A stretch of DNA of 64,000 nucleotides from Blastococcus xanthinilyticus (GCF_008124835.1 NZ_VNHW01000001.1:62001-126000); one strand, 5' to 3'. Positions 1 through 10,335 are shown, numbered from the stretch's first letter. Numbers and translations: made by a program. The notes: generated by a model from the sequence alone, not told the origin.

Positions 1-182
1 ACGGCGGCATCGGCGTGACCGCGGAGTACTCCGTCGGCCACTACACCAGCCGGCTGACCGCGATCGACCACCTGCTCGGCGACGGCGACTTCGCCGCCGC
101 CCGGCTGGCCCGCACCGTGGCCGACCGCGCGACCGTCGACCCGATGGGTGCGCCGTACGCCCCTGGCGGCGGCATCGGCTGA
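1..182 (+). CDS. Acyl-CoA dehydrogenase, C-terminal fragment
   Basis: The open frame enters from the left edge (codons begin at base 3) and stops at 180-182. The visible 59 residues contain GGIGVTAEYSVGHYTSRL followed by TAIDHLLGDGD, the usual end of the acyl-CoA dehydrogenase fold: the last helical domain of a FAD enzyme that makes an alpha,beta double bond in acyl-CoA thioesters. The catalytic base and FAD site lie outside the window, so substrate class cannot be judged. A strong hairpin follows 13 bases later, suggesting it ends a transcript. Family assignment is good; the subfamily is unknown. Confidence 0.8.
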   Translation, partial: GGIGVTAEYSVGHYTSRLTAIDHLLGDGDFAAARLARTVADRATVDPMGAPYAPGGGIG

Positions 183-194
183 GCAGGGCCTTCC

Positions 195-244
195 CGCCGA
201 CCGCGGCACCACCACCCAGCCGGGGGGTGGTGCCGCGGTCGGCG
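195..244 (+). terminator. Strong intrinsic-type hairpin after the acyl-CoA dehydrogenase
   Basis: A perfect 19-bp inverted repeat (195-213 with 226-244) encloses a 12-base loop. There is no T-run, which is common for actinobacterial terminators. It sits between the end of the dehydrogenase and the lipoprotein gene. Confidence 0.75.
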
Positions 245-404
245 TTACGGCACGCTGCGGTCACGGTGGCCCACCAGCGGCCCCAGCCGTCCCAGCCGTC
301 GCGACACCGGTCGCGACCTGGCGGCGCGGGGACGACGGTGGATCCAGGCTGCCGCTGTCCGTGACGCCCCGGGACCAGCCGGGGACGTACTCCTGGAGGT
401 AGCC

Positions 405-1703
405 GTGCGCCCATCCCGACTCCTGGCCGGGGGCGCCGCTGTCGCGCTCCTGACCGGCACCGCTGCCTGTGGCGCCGAGGCCCTCGAACCGAAGCTCGCC
501 CTGCGGGACGCGGCCGGCGCGTTCGCCGAGAGCCGCACCGGCGGCCTGGAGCTGTCCATCGCCAGCTCGGTCGAGGACGTCCGCGCGTTCGCCGCGGCCG
601 CGGACCCGACCGCGAGCAGCGCCGGGATGACCGACGACGAGCTGCGCCGGCTGCTGTCGGCGTCCCTGGAGTTCTCCTACGACCTCGGGGCCGACCGCGA
701 GAGCGAGACCGACGACGCCGGCAGCGTCGTCGTCCGCATCGGCGACCTCGCCGCGGGTGAGCTCCGCGTCGTCGAGCAGATGGTCTACGCCCGGGCCGAC
801 GTCGACGGCCTGGTGGAGGAGTTCCCCGACCTGCAGGAGGGGATCGACTCCTTCCGCGCCGAGCTGGCCGGTGCCGAGGGCACGGAGCCCGCTCCCCCGG
901 AGCTGCAGGCGCCGGCGACCGCGTTCCTCGACGGCGACTGGGTCTCCCTCGACGTCGAGGCGTACCTGGAGCAGCTCGAGGCGATGGCGGGCGGCCAGGA
1001 CGCCGCCGTGGGCTCGACCGGCCCGGCCCCGGCCTCCGACGAGCTGCGGGACCTGCTCGGCGGGGCGCTGGAGGACGCCGTCACCTCCGTCGAACGGCGG
1101 GAGAGCGACGAGATCGGTGACCACGTGGTGGCCCAGATCGACCTGCGCGCGGCCTACGCGTCGCTGCGGGAGGAGCTGCCCGGCCTGCTCGCCGGCACGG
1201 ACGCCGAGGTGATGGCCGACTCCATGCCCCCGGTGAGCGAGGTGCCGGACCGGCGGATCGAGGTGTCGTTCTGGCTCCGCGACGGGGAGCTGCGGCGGGT
1301 CGAGCTGGACCTGGCGCAGTTCCTCGAGGAGCCCGCCGGCTCCCTGGTGCTGCGGGCCGACGTCCTGCCGGAGCGCCGGATCAGCGCTCCCGACGACGCC
1401 GTCGAGCTGGACTTCGCGGCGCTCGTCGCCGCGGCGCCGGCCGGCGGGGAGCCGCTGGAGGTGGACGCCCACACGCTCGCGACCTGGGTCGACGCGGACC
1501 TCTGGTCCGTCGCGGACCAGGACGGCGGCCTCCCCTCGGTGCAGTACCTGCCGGAGGTGCTCCCCTACTACGAGGGCCTCGCCCCTGACCTCTCCGTCAC
1601 CGCGGTGGGCGAGCGCGTGCAGGTGAGCGCGGGAGGCGGGACGGTGTGCCTCACGGTGTCCGCCGACGGCTCCGGCGAGGACGTCACCGACGGCCCCTGC
1701 TGA
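405..1703 (+). CDS. Putative secreted lipoprotein of unknown function
   Basis: This 432-residue protein begins with a positively charged, hydrophobic leader and a lipobox-like LTGTAAC, with Cys near residue 22, so it is probably exported and lipid-anchored. The mature part is acidic, rich in Ala, Glu and Leu, and has no motif I recognise. The pattern of a long soluble domain with repeated beta-like stretches recalls LolA/LppX-type lipid-binding lipoproteins of actinobacteria, but that is only a resemblance. The GTG start at 405 is preceded by GGAGGT at 395-400. The gene stands alone between two hairpins, convergent with the HDOD gene. Function is not known. Confidence 0.75.
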   Translation: MRPSRLLAGGAAVALLTGTAACGAEALEPKLALRDAAGAFAESRTGGLELSIASSVEDVRAFAAAADPTASSAGMTDDELRRLLSASLEFSYDLGADRESETDDAGSVVVRIGDLAAGELRVVEQMVYARADVDGLVEEFPDLQEGIDSFRAELAGAEGTEPAPPELQAPATAFLDGDWVSLDVEAYLEQLEAMAGGQDAAVGSTGPAPASDELRDLLGGALEDAVTSVERRESDEIGDHVVAQIDLRAAYASLREELPGLLAGTDAEVMADSMPPVSEVPDRRIEVSFWLRDGELRRVELDLAQFLEEPAGSLVLRADVLPERRISAPDDAVELDFAALVAAAPAGGEPLEVDAHTLATWVDADLWSVADQDGGLPSVQYLPEVLPYYEGLAPDLSVTAVGERVQVSAGGGTVCLTVSADGSGEDVTDGPC

Positions 1704-1711
1704 CCCGCTGG

Positions 1712-1746
1712 AAGGGGCCCCGCGGCCGGGGAGCCGCGGGGCCCTT
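1712..1746. terminator. Shared hairpin between convergent genes
   Basis: An inverted repeat of about 14 bp (1712-1725 with 1733-1746, allowing one G-T pair) lies between the stop of the lipoprotein and the stop of the HDOD gene on the other strand. It can serve both directions; on the plus strand it ends in a short CTTCCT. Confidence 0.7.
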
Positions 1747-1748
1747 CC

Positions 1749-2576
1749 TCACTCGCCGAGCATCGCCCGGCGGAGCTCGTCGGCGTCGGCGCGGACCGAG
1801 TCCAGCACGGGCACCAGGTCGTCCTCGCGGAGCTGCCCGCAGGTGAGCCGCATGATCGGCACCGGGTCGTGGTCGTCGGCGGTGAGCCGGGACGCGACCT
1901 CGAAGGCGGCCCGCAACAGGCCGCCCTCCAGCGACGTGAAGTCGTCGATCTGGTTGAGCCGGCCGGTCATGCTGTGCGGGAAGCCCCACTGCTCGAGCGC
2001 GACGGCGGTCAGCCGGACGCTGTGGACGCCGTACCGGCGCAGCTCCGCGGCCCGCCGGCCGGTGACGTCGGGGTGCTCGGCCACCAGCTCGGCATAGCCG
2101 TCGGGGTCGTTGTGGTGCAGGAGGGCCGCACCCATCTGCGCCAGCAGCCCGACGCAGAGGGCGTCCGGCGGCCGCTCCCCGAAGCGCGGGGCGAGGGTGG
2201 CGGCGGCCAGGGCGAGGCAGGTGGTCACGTCCCAGAAGTTCTCGGGCAGCCGCGACTCGTCGTCGAGCTCGGTCAGCGCCACGGTCGCCATGGTGCGCAC
2301 CGTGGTGAAGCCGACCACCGTGACGGCGAACTGCAGGGAGGTCACCCGCCCGCGCATGCCGAAGTAGGCGGAGTTGGCGAGCTTCATGACCCGGGTGGCC
2401 AGGGCCACGTCGGAGGCGAGGATCCGGGAGAGCACCTTCGCGCTGGTGTCCTCCCCGTTCGCCACGGTGACGACCTGCGCCGCGACGGGCCGCTGGGCGG
2501 CCATCGTGTCGATGCTCGCCAGCACCTTCTCCAGGTCGAAGGCCGGCGGCGGGGCCGACAGCGGGGTGACGGTCAT
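1749..2576 (-). CDS. HDOD-domain signalling protein
   Basis: The 275-residue product is an HDOD domain (degenerate HD phosphohydrolase fold) from about residue 15 to 215: a Leu/Val-rich N-terminal helix bundle, LASDVALATRVMKLANSAYF, and a GLLAQMGAALL segment where a catalytic HD pair would be expected but is absent. HDOD proteins are thought to act as signalling scaffolds and often sit next to GGDEF/EAL genes. The ATG at 2576 overlaps the stop of the upstream GGDEF-EAL gene in an ATGA, so the two are translated in a coupled way; longer frames upstream would run through that gene. The domain call is firm; the partner and output are unknown. Confidence 0.85.
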   Translation of the reverse strand: MTVTPLSAPPPAFDLEKVLASIDTMAAQRPVAAQVVTVANGEDTSAKVLSRILASDVALATRVMKLANSAYFGMRGRVTSLQFAVTVVGFTTVRTMATVALTELDDESRLPENFWDVTTCLALAAATLAPRFGERPPDALCVGLLAQMGAALLHHNDPDGYAELVAEHPDVTGRRAAELRRYGVHSVRLTAVALEQWGFPHSMTGRLNQIDDFTSLEGGLLRAAFEVASRLTADDHDPVPIMRLTCGQLREDDLVPVLDSVRADADELRRAMLGE

Positions 2577-4648
2577 CGGGTGGGTTCCCCCCGGGTCGCG
2601 AACCAGGCAGCGGTACCGCTCCCGGTCATGGGTTGGCTGAGGCTGAAGCCCTGCAGGTAGGTGGCGCCCAGGCGGGTGAGCTCGGCCGCCTGCTCCGGGG
2701 TCTCGACCCCCTCGGCCACGGTGCTCAGGTTCAGGCTGCGGGCCAGCGCGATGACGGCGGAGGCGATCTCGGTGTGCCCGTGCGCCAGCTCCGCGACGAA
2801 GGACCGGTCCACCTTCAGGCAGTTCACCGGGAGGTGGCGCAGGTAGGCCAGCGAGGAGTACCCGGTGCCGAAATCGTCGATGGCCAGCTCGACGCCCTGC
2901 TCGCGCAGCTGGAAGAGCACCAGGCGGGCGGAGTCGGGGTCCTTCATCAGCGCCGACTCGGTGATCTCGATGGAGATGCGGGAGGAGTGCAGCCCGTGCC
3001 GCTGGAGCGCCTCGGCCACCTGCGCCGGGAGGTTGGCGTCGAGCTGCAGCGCGGAGACGTTCACGTTCGCCCGCGGGGGTGCGCCGTCCCCCATGAGCCG
3101 GTCCCACTCGGCCAGCTGCCGGCAGGTCTCGTCGAGGACGAGCAGGCCGAGCCCGGCGATCAGCCCGCTCTCCTCGGCCAGCGGCACGAAGACGGCCGGG
3201 CTGATGGGCCCGCGCTCGGCGTGCGTCCACCGGGCCAGGGACTCGACCGCGACCGGCCGCCCGTCCCGCGTGCTGAAGATCGGCTGGTACAGCAGGGTGA
3301 TGTCGCCCCGCTCGATGGCGTCCCGCAGCTCGGCGACCAGGCGCAGCTTGTCGCGGGCCTGTTCCCGTGCCCGCTGGTCCAGCACGGTGATCCGCCCCTT
3401 GCCACCGGCCTTCGCCTGGTACATCGCGATGTCGCAGTCGCGGATCAGCTCCTCCGCGTCGGTGTGCTCATCGGTCTGGACGGTGACCCCGACGCTGGCA
3501 TAGGGGCGCACGTCCACCCCGCCGAGCCGCACGGGGCGGGCCAGCTCCGCGGAGATCCGCTCCGCCAGGGCGACGGCGGCGGCCTGGTCGACGTGCTCGC
3601 ACACGACCAGGAACTCGTCGCCGCCGAACCGGGCGACGAGGTCGCCGGGGCGGACCACCGCGCCCAGCCGGGCGGCGACCTCGGTGAGGAGCTCGTCGCC
3701 GGCCGTGTGACCCAGGGAGTCGTTGACGACCTTGAAGTTGTCCAGGTCGAGGAAGAGGCACGCCAGACCGCCGGTGCCGGGGACGAACCGGTCGGCGACG
3801 TACCGGGCCAGCAGCGTCCGGTTCGGGAGGCCGGTCAGCGGGTCGTGGTTGGCCTGGTGGGCGAGCGTGGCCTCGAAGGCCAGCCGGTCGGTGATGTCCT
3901 CGATGGTGCCGACGAAGCCCGCGCCCACGCCAGGGGTGAACAGGTGGGCGAACCGGATCACGGTGGTGCGGACCGAGCCGTCCTCCCGCGTCAGCCGGAC
4001 CTGGGTCTCCACCTCCTGGCCCTCCAGCGCGTCCGACACCTGCTCGATGACGGTGTCCAGGTCCTCGGCGTGGACGGTGTCCATCCAGCCGGTGCCCAGG
4101 AGCTGTTCGGCCCGGCGGCCGACGAGGCTGCAGAAGGCGTCGTTGACGTGCGAGAGGCGCATGCCCTGCTCGGAGAGGAGCGTGGGCACCGGGGAGCGCT
4201 CGGTGAGCGTGGAGAACCGGCGCTCGTGGGCGTCGGCGGTCGCCCGCAGCGCCCGTTCCTGCTCGTTGGTGGTGGAGAGGATGCGGATGGTCCACATGCG
4301 TCCGCTCGGTGACGGCGTCGTGGTGACGACCGCCTCCACCGTCGCGCCGCTGGCCGTCCGCACGGGGAGGGTCATCCGGGCCGCCCGCTCGCGCCGCAGG
4401 AGCAGCCGCAGCTCGCCGCCACCGAGGCTCGGGAAGAGCTGGTCCACCGGCAGCGCGCGCAGGTCGTCCAGGCCGTAGCCCAGCAGGTCGATCGCGCCGA
4501 CGTTGCACCAGTTGATCCGCGCCCGGCCGGCCACCACCTCCGCGACGACCAGGGCGAGGTTGTCGCTGACGGTCGCGCTGTAGAAGACCGAGGCCACGAT
4601 CTCCGGTGGGACGCGGTCGTCGTCGGGCTCGCTGATGATGACGGACAC
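2573..4648 (-). CDS. PAS-PAS-GGDEF-EAL cyclic-di-GMP turnover protein
   Basis: The protein has 691 residues: two PAS sensor regions (about 20-130 and 140-255), GGDEF (about 260-425) and EAL (about 435-685). The diguanylate cyclase motif is intact (FGGDEF at 341-346), with the RxxD inhibitory site just before it (RPGD, 333-336). The phosphodiesterase motif reads ESL at 469-471; the catalytic Glu remains, and the [10 protein letters not shown] loop and KVDRSF are present, so both activities are plausible. No transmembrane segment is obvious; it is probably cytosolic. The GTG start at 4648 has a good GAGGGGAGG ribosome site. It is first in a two-gene unit with the HDOD protein. Which activity dominates cannot be told from sequence. 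Confidence 0.9.
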   Translation of the reverse strand: MSVIISEPDDDRVPPEIVASVFYSATVSDNLALVVAEVVAGRARINWCNVGAIDLLGYGLDDLRALPVDQLFPSLGGGELRLLLRRERAARMTLPVRTASGATVEAVVTTTPSPSGRMWTIRILSTTNEQERALRATADAHERRFSTLTERSPVPTLLSEQGMRLSHVNDAFCSLVGRRAEQLLGTGWMDTVHAEDLDTVIEQVSDALEGQEVETQVRLTREDGSVRTTVIRFAHLFTPGVGAGFVGTIEDITDRLAFEATLAHQANHDPLTGLPNRTLLARYVADRFVPGTGGLACLFLDLDNFKVVNDSLGHTAGDELLTEVAARLGAVVRPGDLVARFGGDEFLVVCEHVDQAAAVALAERISAELARPVRLGGVDVRPYASVGVTVQTDEHTDAEELIRDCDIAMYQAKAGGKGRITVLDQRAREQARDKLRLVAELRDAIERGDITLLYQPIFSTRDGRPVAVESLARWTHAERGPISPAVFVPLAEESGLIAGLGLLVLDETCRQLAEWDRLMGDGAPPRANVNVSALQLDANLPAQVAEALQRHGLHSSRISIEITESALMKDPDSARLVLFQLREQGVELAIDDFGTGYSSLAYLRHLPVNCLKVDRSFVAELAHGHTEIASAVIALARSLNLSTVAEGVETPEQAAELTRLGATYLQGFSLSQPMTGSGTAAWFATRGEPTR

Positions 4649-4941
4649 GGTCCTCCCCTCGTCCGCGCAGATCCCGACGTTCGGGCCGCACCCGGTTCAC
4701 TTCGGTCGCTCGCAGGCGCCCCCTTCACCCGACCTCGTGCCGCGCACCCCGTTGGGGGGAGACCGCCGGGGCGTCGTCCACCGGGACCGGGCGGCGGCGC
4801 CGCGGGACGTGCACTGCCTCACACTCGCCCCGTCGGCGGTCGCCGTCGCCGGTCAGCAGGCAAGATCCCCCCAGCACCGCGAACGACCCCGCCACTGGCG
4901 GGCCGGCGACGAGGCCGGCCCCCGAGGAATGGAGCGCGACG

Positions 4942-6528
4942 ATGCAGATCGGTGTCCCCCGCGAGACGCGGCCCCGCGAGACCCGGGTGTCGGCGACGCC
5001 GACGACGGTGACCCGGCTCGTGGCGCTCGGGTACGACGTCGTGGTGGAGGCCGGTGCCGGCGCCGCGAGCAGCTTCCCGGACGCGGCCTATGCGGAGGCC
5101 GGCGCGCGCATCGGCACCGCGGCGGATGCGTGGGGCGCCCAGGTGGTCCTGCGGGTGAACGCGCCGGCGACCGGGGAGATCGACCGGCTGACCGCCGGCG
5201 CCACCCTGATCAGCCTGCTCGCGCCGGCGCTGAACCCGGAGCTGGTCGATGCGCTGGCGGCGCGCCCGATCACCGTGCTGGCCGTGGACGCGGTCCCACG
5301 CATCTCCCGCGCCCAGTCGATGGACGTGCTCTCCTCGATGGCCAACATCGCCGGCTACCGGGCGGTGATCGAGGCGGCCAACGTGTTCGGCCGCTTCTTC
5401 ACCGGCCAGGTCACCGCCGCCGGCAAGGTGCCGCCGGCGAAGGTGCTCGTCGCCGGCGCCGGCGTGGCCGGGCTCGCGGCGATCGGCGCGGCCTCGAGCC
5501 TGGGCGCCATCGTGCGGGCCACCGACGTGCGCCCGGAGGTGGCCGAGCAGGTGCGCTCGCTCGGCGGTGAGTACGTCGCGGTGCCCGACGCGGAGGTCGC
5601 GGTGAGCACGGACGGCTACGCCCGGGAGATGGGCGAGGACTTCACCCGGCGGGCCGCGCAGATGTACGCCGAGCAGGCCCGCGACGTGGACATCGTCATC
5701 ACCACCGCGCTGATCCCCGGCCGGCCGGCGCCACGGCTGCTCACCGAGGAGATGGTCGCCTCGATGCGCTCGGGCTCGGTGATCGTGGACATGGCCGCCG
5801 CCCAGGGCGGGAACGTGGCCGGCTCCGTGCCCGACGAGGTGGTCGTGACGCCGAACGGGGTCTCGATCATCGGGTACACCGACCTCCCGGCCCGGCTGCC
5901 GGCCCAGGCCTCGCAGCTCTACGGCACGAACCTGGTCAGCCTGCTGACCCTGCTGACCCCGGAGAAGGACGGCCGGCTGGTCGTCGACTTCGACGACGTC
6001 GTCCAGCGCGCGGTCACCGTGGTCCGCGACGGCGAGAAGACCTGGCCCCCACCGCCGGTGCCGGTCTCCGCCGCTCCGGCCCCGCCGCCCGCGCCCCCGC
6101 CCGGAGCGACGGCGGGCGCGCCGGCGGTGCCGCAGCGGACGCCGGCGCCGGGCCGCCGGTTCGCGCTGGTGGGCCTGGGTGCGGCGCTGCTGTTCCTGGT
6201 GGCCGCCTTCTCCCCCGACGAGCTCGTCGGTCACTTCACGGTGTTCGCGCTGGCCGTCGTCGTCGGGTTCTACGTCATCGGCCACGTGCACCACGCCCTG
6301 CACACACCGCTGATGAGCGTCACGAACGCGATCTCCGGGATCATCGTCGTCGGCGCGCTGCTGCAGCTCGGCAGCGACGACGGGATCGTGCGGGCCCTGG
6401 CCTTCGTCGCGACGCTGGTCGCCAGCATCAACGTCTTCGGCGGCTTCGCCGTCACCCGCCGGATGCTGGGCATGTTCTCCCGCGGCCCCAGCGCCGCCGG
6501 CGCGCCCGCCCGGCGGGCCGCCCGATGA
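4942..6528 (+). CDS. pntA: NAD(P) transhydrogenase subunit alpha
   Basis: This 528-residue protein is the alpha subunit of the proton-translocating transhydrogenase, which moves hydride between NADH and NADP+ using the membrane proton gradient. The NAD-binding domain I occupies residues 1 to about 370 (start MQIGVPRE; Rossmann motif [18 protein letters not shown]). A Pro/Ala-rich linker (about 373-405) leads to about four membrane helices. It thus has the full-length alpha layout, not the split PntAA/PntAB form seen in some bacteria. The ATG at 4942 has an upstream GGAATGGAG. The last bases overlap the start of pntB (ATGA at 6525-6528). Confidence 0.95.
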   Translation: MQIGVPRETRPRETRVSATPTTVTRLVALGYDVVVEAGAGAASSFPDAAYAEAGARIGTAADAWGAQVVLRVNAPATGEIDRLTAGATLISLLAPALNPELVDALAARPITVLAVDAVPRISRAQSMDVLSSMANIAGYRAVIEAANVFGRFFTGQVTAAGKVPPAKVLVAGAGVAGLAAIGAASSLGAIVRATDVRPEVAEQVRSLGGEYVAVPDAEVAVSTDGYAREMGEDFTRRAAQMYAEQARDVDIVITTALIPGRPAPRLLTEEMVASMRSGSVIVDMAAAQGGNVAGSVPDEVVVTPNGVSIIGYTDLPARLPAQASQLYGTNLVSLLTLLTPEKDGRLVVDFDDVVQRAVTVVRDGEKTWPPPPVPVSAAPAPPPAPPPGATAGAPAVPQRTPAPGRRFALVGLGAALLFLVAAFSPDELVGHFTVFALAVVVGFYVIGHVHHALHTPLMSVTNAISGIIVVGALLQLGSDDGIVRALAFVATLVASINVFGGFAVTRRMLGMFSRGPSAAGAPARRAAR

Positions 6529-7940
6529 CCGCCGTAACCGCCGCCTCGGCGGCCTACATCGTCGCCGGGCTGCTGTTCATCCTGAGCCTGGCCGGGCTGT
6601 CCAGGCACGAGACCGCCAAGGCCGGCAACGCCTACGGCATCGCGGGCATGGCGATCGCCCTGGTCGCCACCGTCGGCCTGGCCACCCGCGACATCTCGAC
6701 CGTCGGCCTCACCCTGCTGGTCGTCGCGGTCGTCATCGGCGCCGCCATCGGCCTGTGGCGGGCGCGCGTGGTCGAGATGACCGGCATGCCGGAGCTGATC
6801 GCCCTGCTGCACAGCTTCGTCGGCCTCGCGGCCGTCCTCGTCGGCTGGAACGGCTACCTGTCGGTGGAGGGCGTCGATCCCGCGGACGGCGGGCCGCTGC
6901 TCACCGGCGCCGAGGCCGGCATCCACTCGGGCGAGGTGGTGATCGGCGTCTTCATCGGCGCGGTCACCTTCACCGGCTCGATCGTGGCCTTCCTGAAGCT
7001 GTCGGGGCGGATCCGGAGCAACCCGCTCATGCTGCCGGGGCACAACTGGCTCAACCTCGGCGCGCTGGTGCTGTTCGCCGTCCTGACCGTGGTGTTCGTG
7101 GCCGAGCCGAACCTGCTGGTGCTCTCGGTGGTCACGGCGCTGGCACTGGCCCTCGGCTGGCACCTGGTCGCCTCGATCGGCGGCGGCGACATGCCGGTCG
7201 TGGTGTCGATGCTCAACAGCTACTCCGGCTGGGCGGCCGCCGCCTCGGGCTTCCTGCTCGGCAACGACCTGCTGATCATCACCGGCGCCCTCGTCGGGTC
7301 CTCCGGTGCCTACCTCTCCTACATCATGTGCACGGCGATGAACCGCTCGTTCCTGTCGGTCATCGCCGGCGGCTTCGGCAACGAGGGGTCGGCCGCGGCC
7401 TCCGACGTCGACTACGGCGAGCACACCGAGATCACCGCCGAGGAGACCGCCGAGCTGCTGCGGGAGGCGACGTCGGTGGTGATCACCCCCGGGTACGGCA
7501 TGGCCGTCGCCCAGGCCCAGAGCGCCGTCGCCGAGCTCACCCGCAAGCTGCGCGAGGGCGGCGTCGACGTGCTGTTCGGGATCCACCCGGTCGCCGGACG
7601 GCTGCCCGGCCACATGAACGTGCTGCTGGCCGAGGCGAAGGTGCCCTACGACATCGTCCTGGAGATGGACGAGGTCAACGACGACCTCGCCGCCACCTCC
7701 GTCGTCCTGGTCATCGGCGCGAACGACACGGTCAACCCCGCCGCGGCGGAGGACCCCGCCAGCCCGATCGCCGGCATGCCGGTGCTGCGGGTCTGGGAGG
7801 CCGAGCGCGTCGTCGTCTTCAAGCGGTCGATGAACACCGGCTACGCCGGCGTCCAGAACCCGCTGTTCTTCCGGGACAACACCCGGATGCTCTTCGGCGA
7901 CGCCCGGGAACGGGTGGAGGACATCCTCAAGGCGCTCTGA
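6525..7940 (+). CDS. pntB: NAD(P) transhydrogenase subunit beta
   Basis: The 471-residue beta subunit has an N-terminal half of about eight to nine hydrophobic helices (residues 5-265) and a C-terminal NADP-binding domain III (about 290-471) with [29 protein letters not shown] and [10 protein letters not shown], all typical signatures. It forms the proton channel and NADP site together with PntA. Translation is coupled to pntA through a 4-base overlap. No terminator is evident before the next plus-strand gene at 8030, but the gap and change of function suggest a separate promoter. Confidence 0.95.
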   Translation: MTAVTAASAAYIVAGLLFILSLAGLSRHETAKAGNAYGIAGMAIALVATVGLATRDISTVGLTLLVVAVVIGAAIGLWRARVVEMTGMPELIALLHSFVGLAAVLVGWNGYLSVEGVDPADGGPLLTGAEAGIHSGEVVIGVFIGAVTFTGSIVAFLKLSGRIRSNPLMLPGHNWLNLGALVLFAVLTVVFVAEPNLLVLSVVTALALALGWHLVASIGGGDMPVVVSMLNSYSGWAAAASGFLLGNDLLIITGALVGSSGAYLSYIMCTAMNRSFLSVIAGGFGNEGSAAASDVDYGEHTEITAEETAELLREATSVVITPGYGMAVAQAQSAVAELTRKLREGGVDVLFGIHPVAGRLPGHMNVLLAEAKVPYDIVLEMDEVNDDLAATSVVLVIGANDTVNPAAAEDPASPIAGMPVLRVWEAERVVVFKRSMNTGYAGVQNPLFFRDNTRMLFGDARERVEDILKAL

Positions 7941-8029
7941 ACCGGTCGCTGTGAGCCAAAGGCGCTGTGACCTGCGGGAAGAGCCGAACGTCTCTGTTCC
8001 ACGAGGCGGAAAGACGTTACGGTGCGCTC

Positions 8030-8887
8030 ATGCGCGTTCACGGACTGGTCACCGAGGTACCGGTCCCCGGCGCGCAGGACCACCTCTGCTGGGTGTACCG
8101 GGACGAGCAGGAGCTCGACGGGGCGGCCCTGGAGTTCCTGGCCGGTGGGCTCGCCGCGGGCCAGCGGCTGCTCTGCGTCGGTGACCGGGTGGTCGCCGGG
8201 CTGCTCGGGAACCCGGACGCGCTCGGTGGCCCCGCGGCGCTCGTCGCCTCCGGCGCTCTCCGCACGCTTTCCCTGGCCGAGGCCTACGCCGCCGCCGGCG
8301 CCTTCAGCGCCGAGCGGCAGCGGGCCTTCTACGACGCCGCCACCCGCGAGGCGCTGGCCGACGGGTACACCGGGCTGCGGGTGCTGGCCGAGGTGAGCCC
8401 GCTGGCCGCCGACCCGGCCCACCAGGCCGAGCTCGCCCGCTGGGAGCACGCGGCCGACGCCTACGTCGCCTCCGGCCCCGGTATGACGGCGATGTGCGCC
8501 TACCGGGACGACGTGCCCCCGGCGGCGCTGGCGGACTGCACGGCCGTCCACCCGCTCGTGCACGCTCCCGGCGCCGAGCCCCCCTTCCGGGTCTTCCACG
8601 ACGCGGCCGGCCTGGCCGTGGCCGGCGAGGTGGACGTCCTGGGTGCCGAGCGGCTGGCGCGGGCGCTGACCGCCTCCCCCGTTCCCGGCGGCGCCTGCGC
8701 GCTGGACCTGTCGCAGCTCACCTTCGCCGACGTCGCGGCCTGCCGGGCCATCGCTGCGTGGGCCGCCGCGCTCACCGGCGACGGGGTGCGCGTCGAGCTG
8801 TGGAACGCGCCGGCCCTCCTCCGGCGGATGTGGCACCTGCTCGCTCTCGACGAGTGCACTGCGGTCTCCTTCCGCGCCTCGGCCTGA
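8030..8887 (+). CDS. MEDS-STAS sensory/anti-sigma-antagonist-like protein
   Basis: The 285-residue protein starts at the ATG at 8030; an in-frame upstream ATG at 7967 exists but adds an unconserved-looking tail. Residues 1 to about 165 fit the MEDS domain (first named for DcmR-type sensors): DHLCWVYRDEQEL, ALEFLAGGLAAGQRLLCVGD, an internal Arg/Tyr-rich stretch. Residues about 185-285 look like a STAS domain (FHDAAGLAVAGEVDV, LDLSQLTFADVAACRAI), the fold of anti-sigma factor antagonists; the usual phosphorylated Ser position reads FADVAA, so it may not be phosphorylated. It could feed a signal into partner switching; ligand and partner are unknown. It is followed by a GAF-ANTAR gene on the same strand. 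Confidence 0.75.
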   Translation: MRVHGLVTEVPVPGAQDHLCWVYRDEQELDGAALEFLAGGLAAGQRLLCVGDRVVAGLLGNPDALGGPAALVASGALRTLSLAEAYAAAGAFSAERQRAFYDAATREALADGYTGLRVLAEVSPLAADPAHQAELARWEHAADAYVASGPGMTAMCAYRDDVPPAALADCTAVHPLVHAPGAEPPFRVFHDAAGLAVAGEVDVLGAERLARALTASPVPGGACALDLSQLTFADVAACRAIAAWAAALTGDGVRVELWNAPALLRRMWHLLALDECTAVSFRASA

Positions 8888-9109
8888 GCGACCGGCCCGC
8901 GGCGGCCCCGCCGCCTGCCACGCCGTCGCCGTGGCCACGCTGGAGGCCCGGAGCGCCCGACTATGCTGGCAGACCACAAGCACGTCACACAGCCGGCGTG
9001 CGGCCGGGCCTCGCGCCCGGCCCCTGGAGCGTCCCTGGAACCCCCGGGGTGGCTCCACGTCCCGCCGGCACGCGTCCCGTCCGGTGCAAGCCTTGACGGA
9101 GTACCCCCC

Positions 9110-9829
9110 GTGACAGTCCCCGAGGACGCTGCTGCCCTCGTCCAGCCCGCCTTCGACGAGCTGGCGCAGCTGTCCTTCGCCGAGCACTCGCTCGAATCGG
9201 TCCTCCGCAAGGTCACCGAGCTGGCCACCCGCATCCTGCCCGGGCAGCCCATCGCGTCGGTGACCGTCGTCGGCGAGGGCCGGCCCAGCACGGTCGCCAC
9301 CAGCGGGGACCTCGCCCTGCGGCTCGACGAGTTCCAGTACCGCACCGGAGCCGGCCCGTGCCTCCAGGCCGCGACGACCGGGCAGCCGGCCGCGGTGGCG
9401 GACACCCGGGCCGACAGCCCCTGGCCGGAGTTCGCCGCCGCGGCGGCCGCCGACGGCTGCGGCAGCGTGCTGTCCTACCCGCTGCCGGTGCAGGAGAGCG
9501 TGCTCGGCGCGCTGAACCTGTACGCGCGCGAGATGGCCGTCTCCGGTGCCCGGACCCAGGAGCTCATCTCCCGGCTGGCGGCCTACGCCGTGGGCCCGGT
9601 GTCGAACATGTACCTGTACGAGAGCGCGGTCGAGCGGGCCGAGCACCTGGAGGCCGCGCTGCGGTCCCGGGCGGTCATCGACCAGGCCAAGGGCATCCTC
9701 ATGGAGCGGTACAAGCTCACCGCCGACCAGGCGTTCCAGGTGCTCGCCCGGGTGTCGATGCAGCGGAACACCAAGCTGCGGGACGTCGCCGGCCACTTCG
9801 TGCTCACCGGCGAGCTGCCGCAGGCCTGA
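9110..9829 (+). CDS. GAF-ANTAR RNA-binding antiterminator
   Basis: With the GTG at 9110 (GGAG at 9098-9101) the product has 239 residues; earlier in-frame starts run into unrelated composition. Residues about 20-160 form a GAF sensor domain (FQYRTGAGPCLQAATTG, SVLSYPLPVQESVLGALNLY), and residues about 172-235 an ANTAR domain (SRAVIDQAKGILMERYKLTADQAF, given here as motif span 9667-9738). ANTAR proteins bind paired hexaloop hairpins in mRNA leaders and prevent termination. This architecture is abundant in actinobacteria. Its RNA target cannot be read from the window; I did not find a clear two-hairpin ANTAR site nearby. Domain call is firm. Confidence 0.88.
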   Translation: MTVPEDAAALVQPAFDELAQLSFAEHSLESVLRKVTELATRILPGQPIASVTVVGEGRPSTVATSGDLALRLDEFQYRTGAGPCLQAATTGQPAAVADTRADSPWPEFAAAAAADGCGSVLSYPLPVQESVLGALNLYAREMAVSGARTQELISRLAAYAVGPVSNMYLYESAVERAEHLEAALRSRAVIDQAKGILMERYKLTADQAFQVLARVSMQRNTKLRDVAGHFVLTGELPQA

Positions 9830-9915
9830 GTTGCGCGAGGGCGGCGCCGCGCCGGGTTGCGGGCGGGGCGCGGGTCGTCGACGGTGGCGGGGTGGACCCC
9901 TTACGCGGCCTCGGC

Positions 9916-10335
9916 ATGCCCCGCATCCCCGGGTTCGGCGAGCTGCTGGCGCTGCTGCAGACCCAGACCGAGGCGCTGGCGCAGCTCCCCCGGACCCTCG
10001 CCGACCTCAACGGCACGGTGCGCGAGCTGACCCAGGCCACGACCAGCGCGAAGGAGACGATCGCCTCGGCGCAGCGGATCGCGGAGCGGCTGGAGGACCT
10101 CGTCACCGAGCTCGAGGAGCCGGTGCGGGCGCTGAAGCCCGGGCTCGAGCGGGTCGGCCGGGTGCTCGACGACCCGGCCGTCGACACCGTGCCGGACACG
10201 CTGCGCCGGATCCACGAGGACCTGATGCCGCTGATCGCCGGCCTGCGCCAGGCGCAGAGCCGGGTGGGGTCGGTGACCGACCTGCTCCGCCGCCGTCCCC
10301 GCGACGAGGACCACGACGACGGTTACGGCGTCTGA
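9916..10335 (+). CDS. Small coiled-coil protein, unknown function
   Basis: A 139-residue protein starting MPRIPGFGELLALL; an alternative GTG start at 9892 would add eight residues. Nearly the whole chain is predicted-looking alpha helix with heptad spacing of Leu, Val and Ile (residues 10-120), followed by a charged tail rich in Arg and Asp. No catalytic motif or membrane segment is visible. It resembles phasin-like or scaffold proteins in composition only. Its last 13 bases overlap the tail of the opposite-strand gene, which encodes another helical protein of similar size; a functional link is possible but unproven. Confidence 0.65.
   Translation: MPRIPGFGELLALLQTQTEALAQLPRTLADLNGTVRELTQATTSAKETIASAQRIAERLEDLVTELEEPVRALKPGLERVGRVLDDPAVDTVPDTLRRIHEDLMPLIAGLRQAQSRVGSVTDLLRRRPRDEDHDDGYGV

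Noticed and set aside
2633-4312. A 559-codon plus-strand open frame
   Set aside because: It is antisense to the GGDEF-EAL gene, whose motifs are complete; the translation is Gly/Gln/Arg-rich without recognisable folds.
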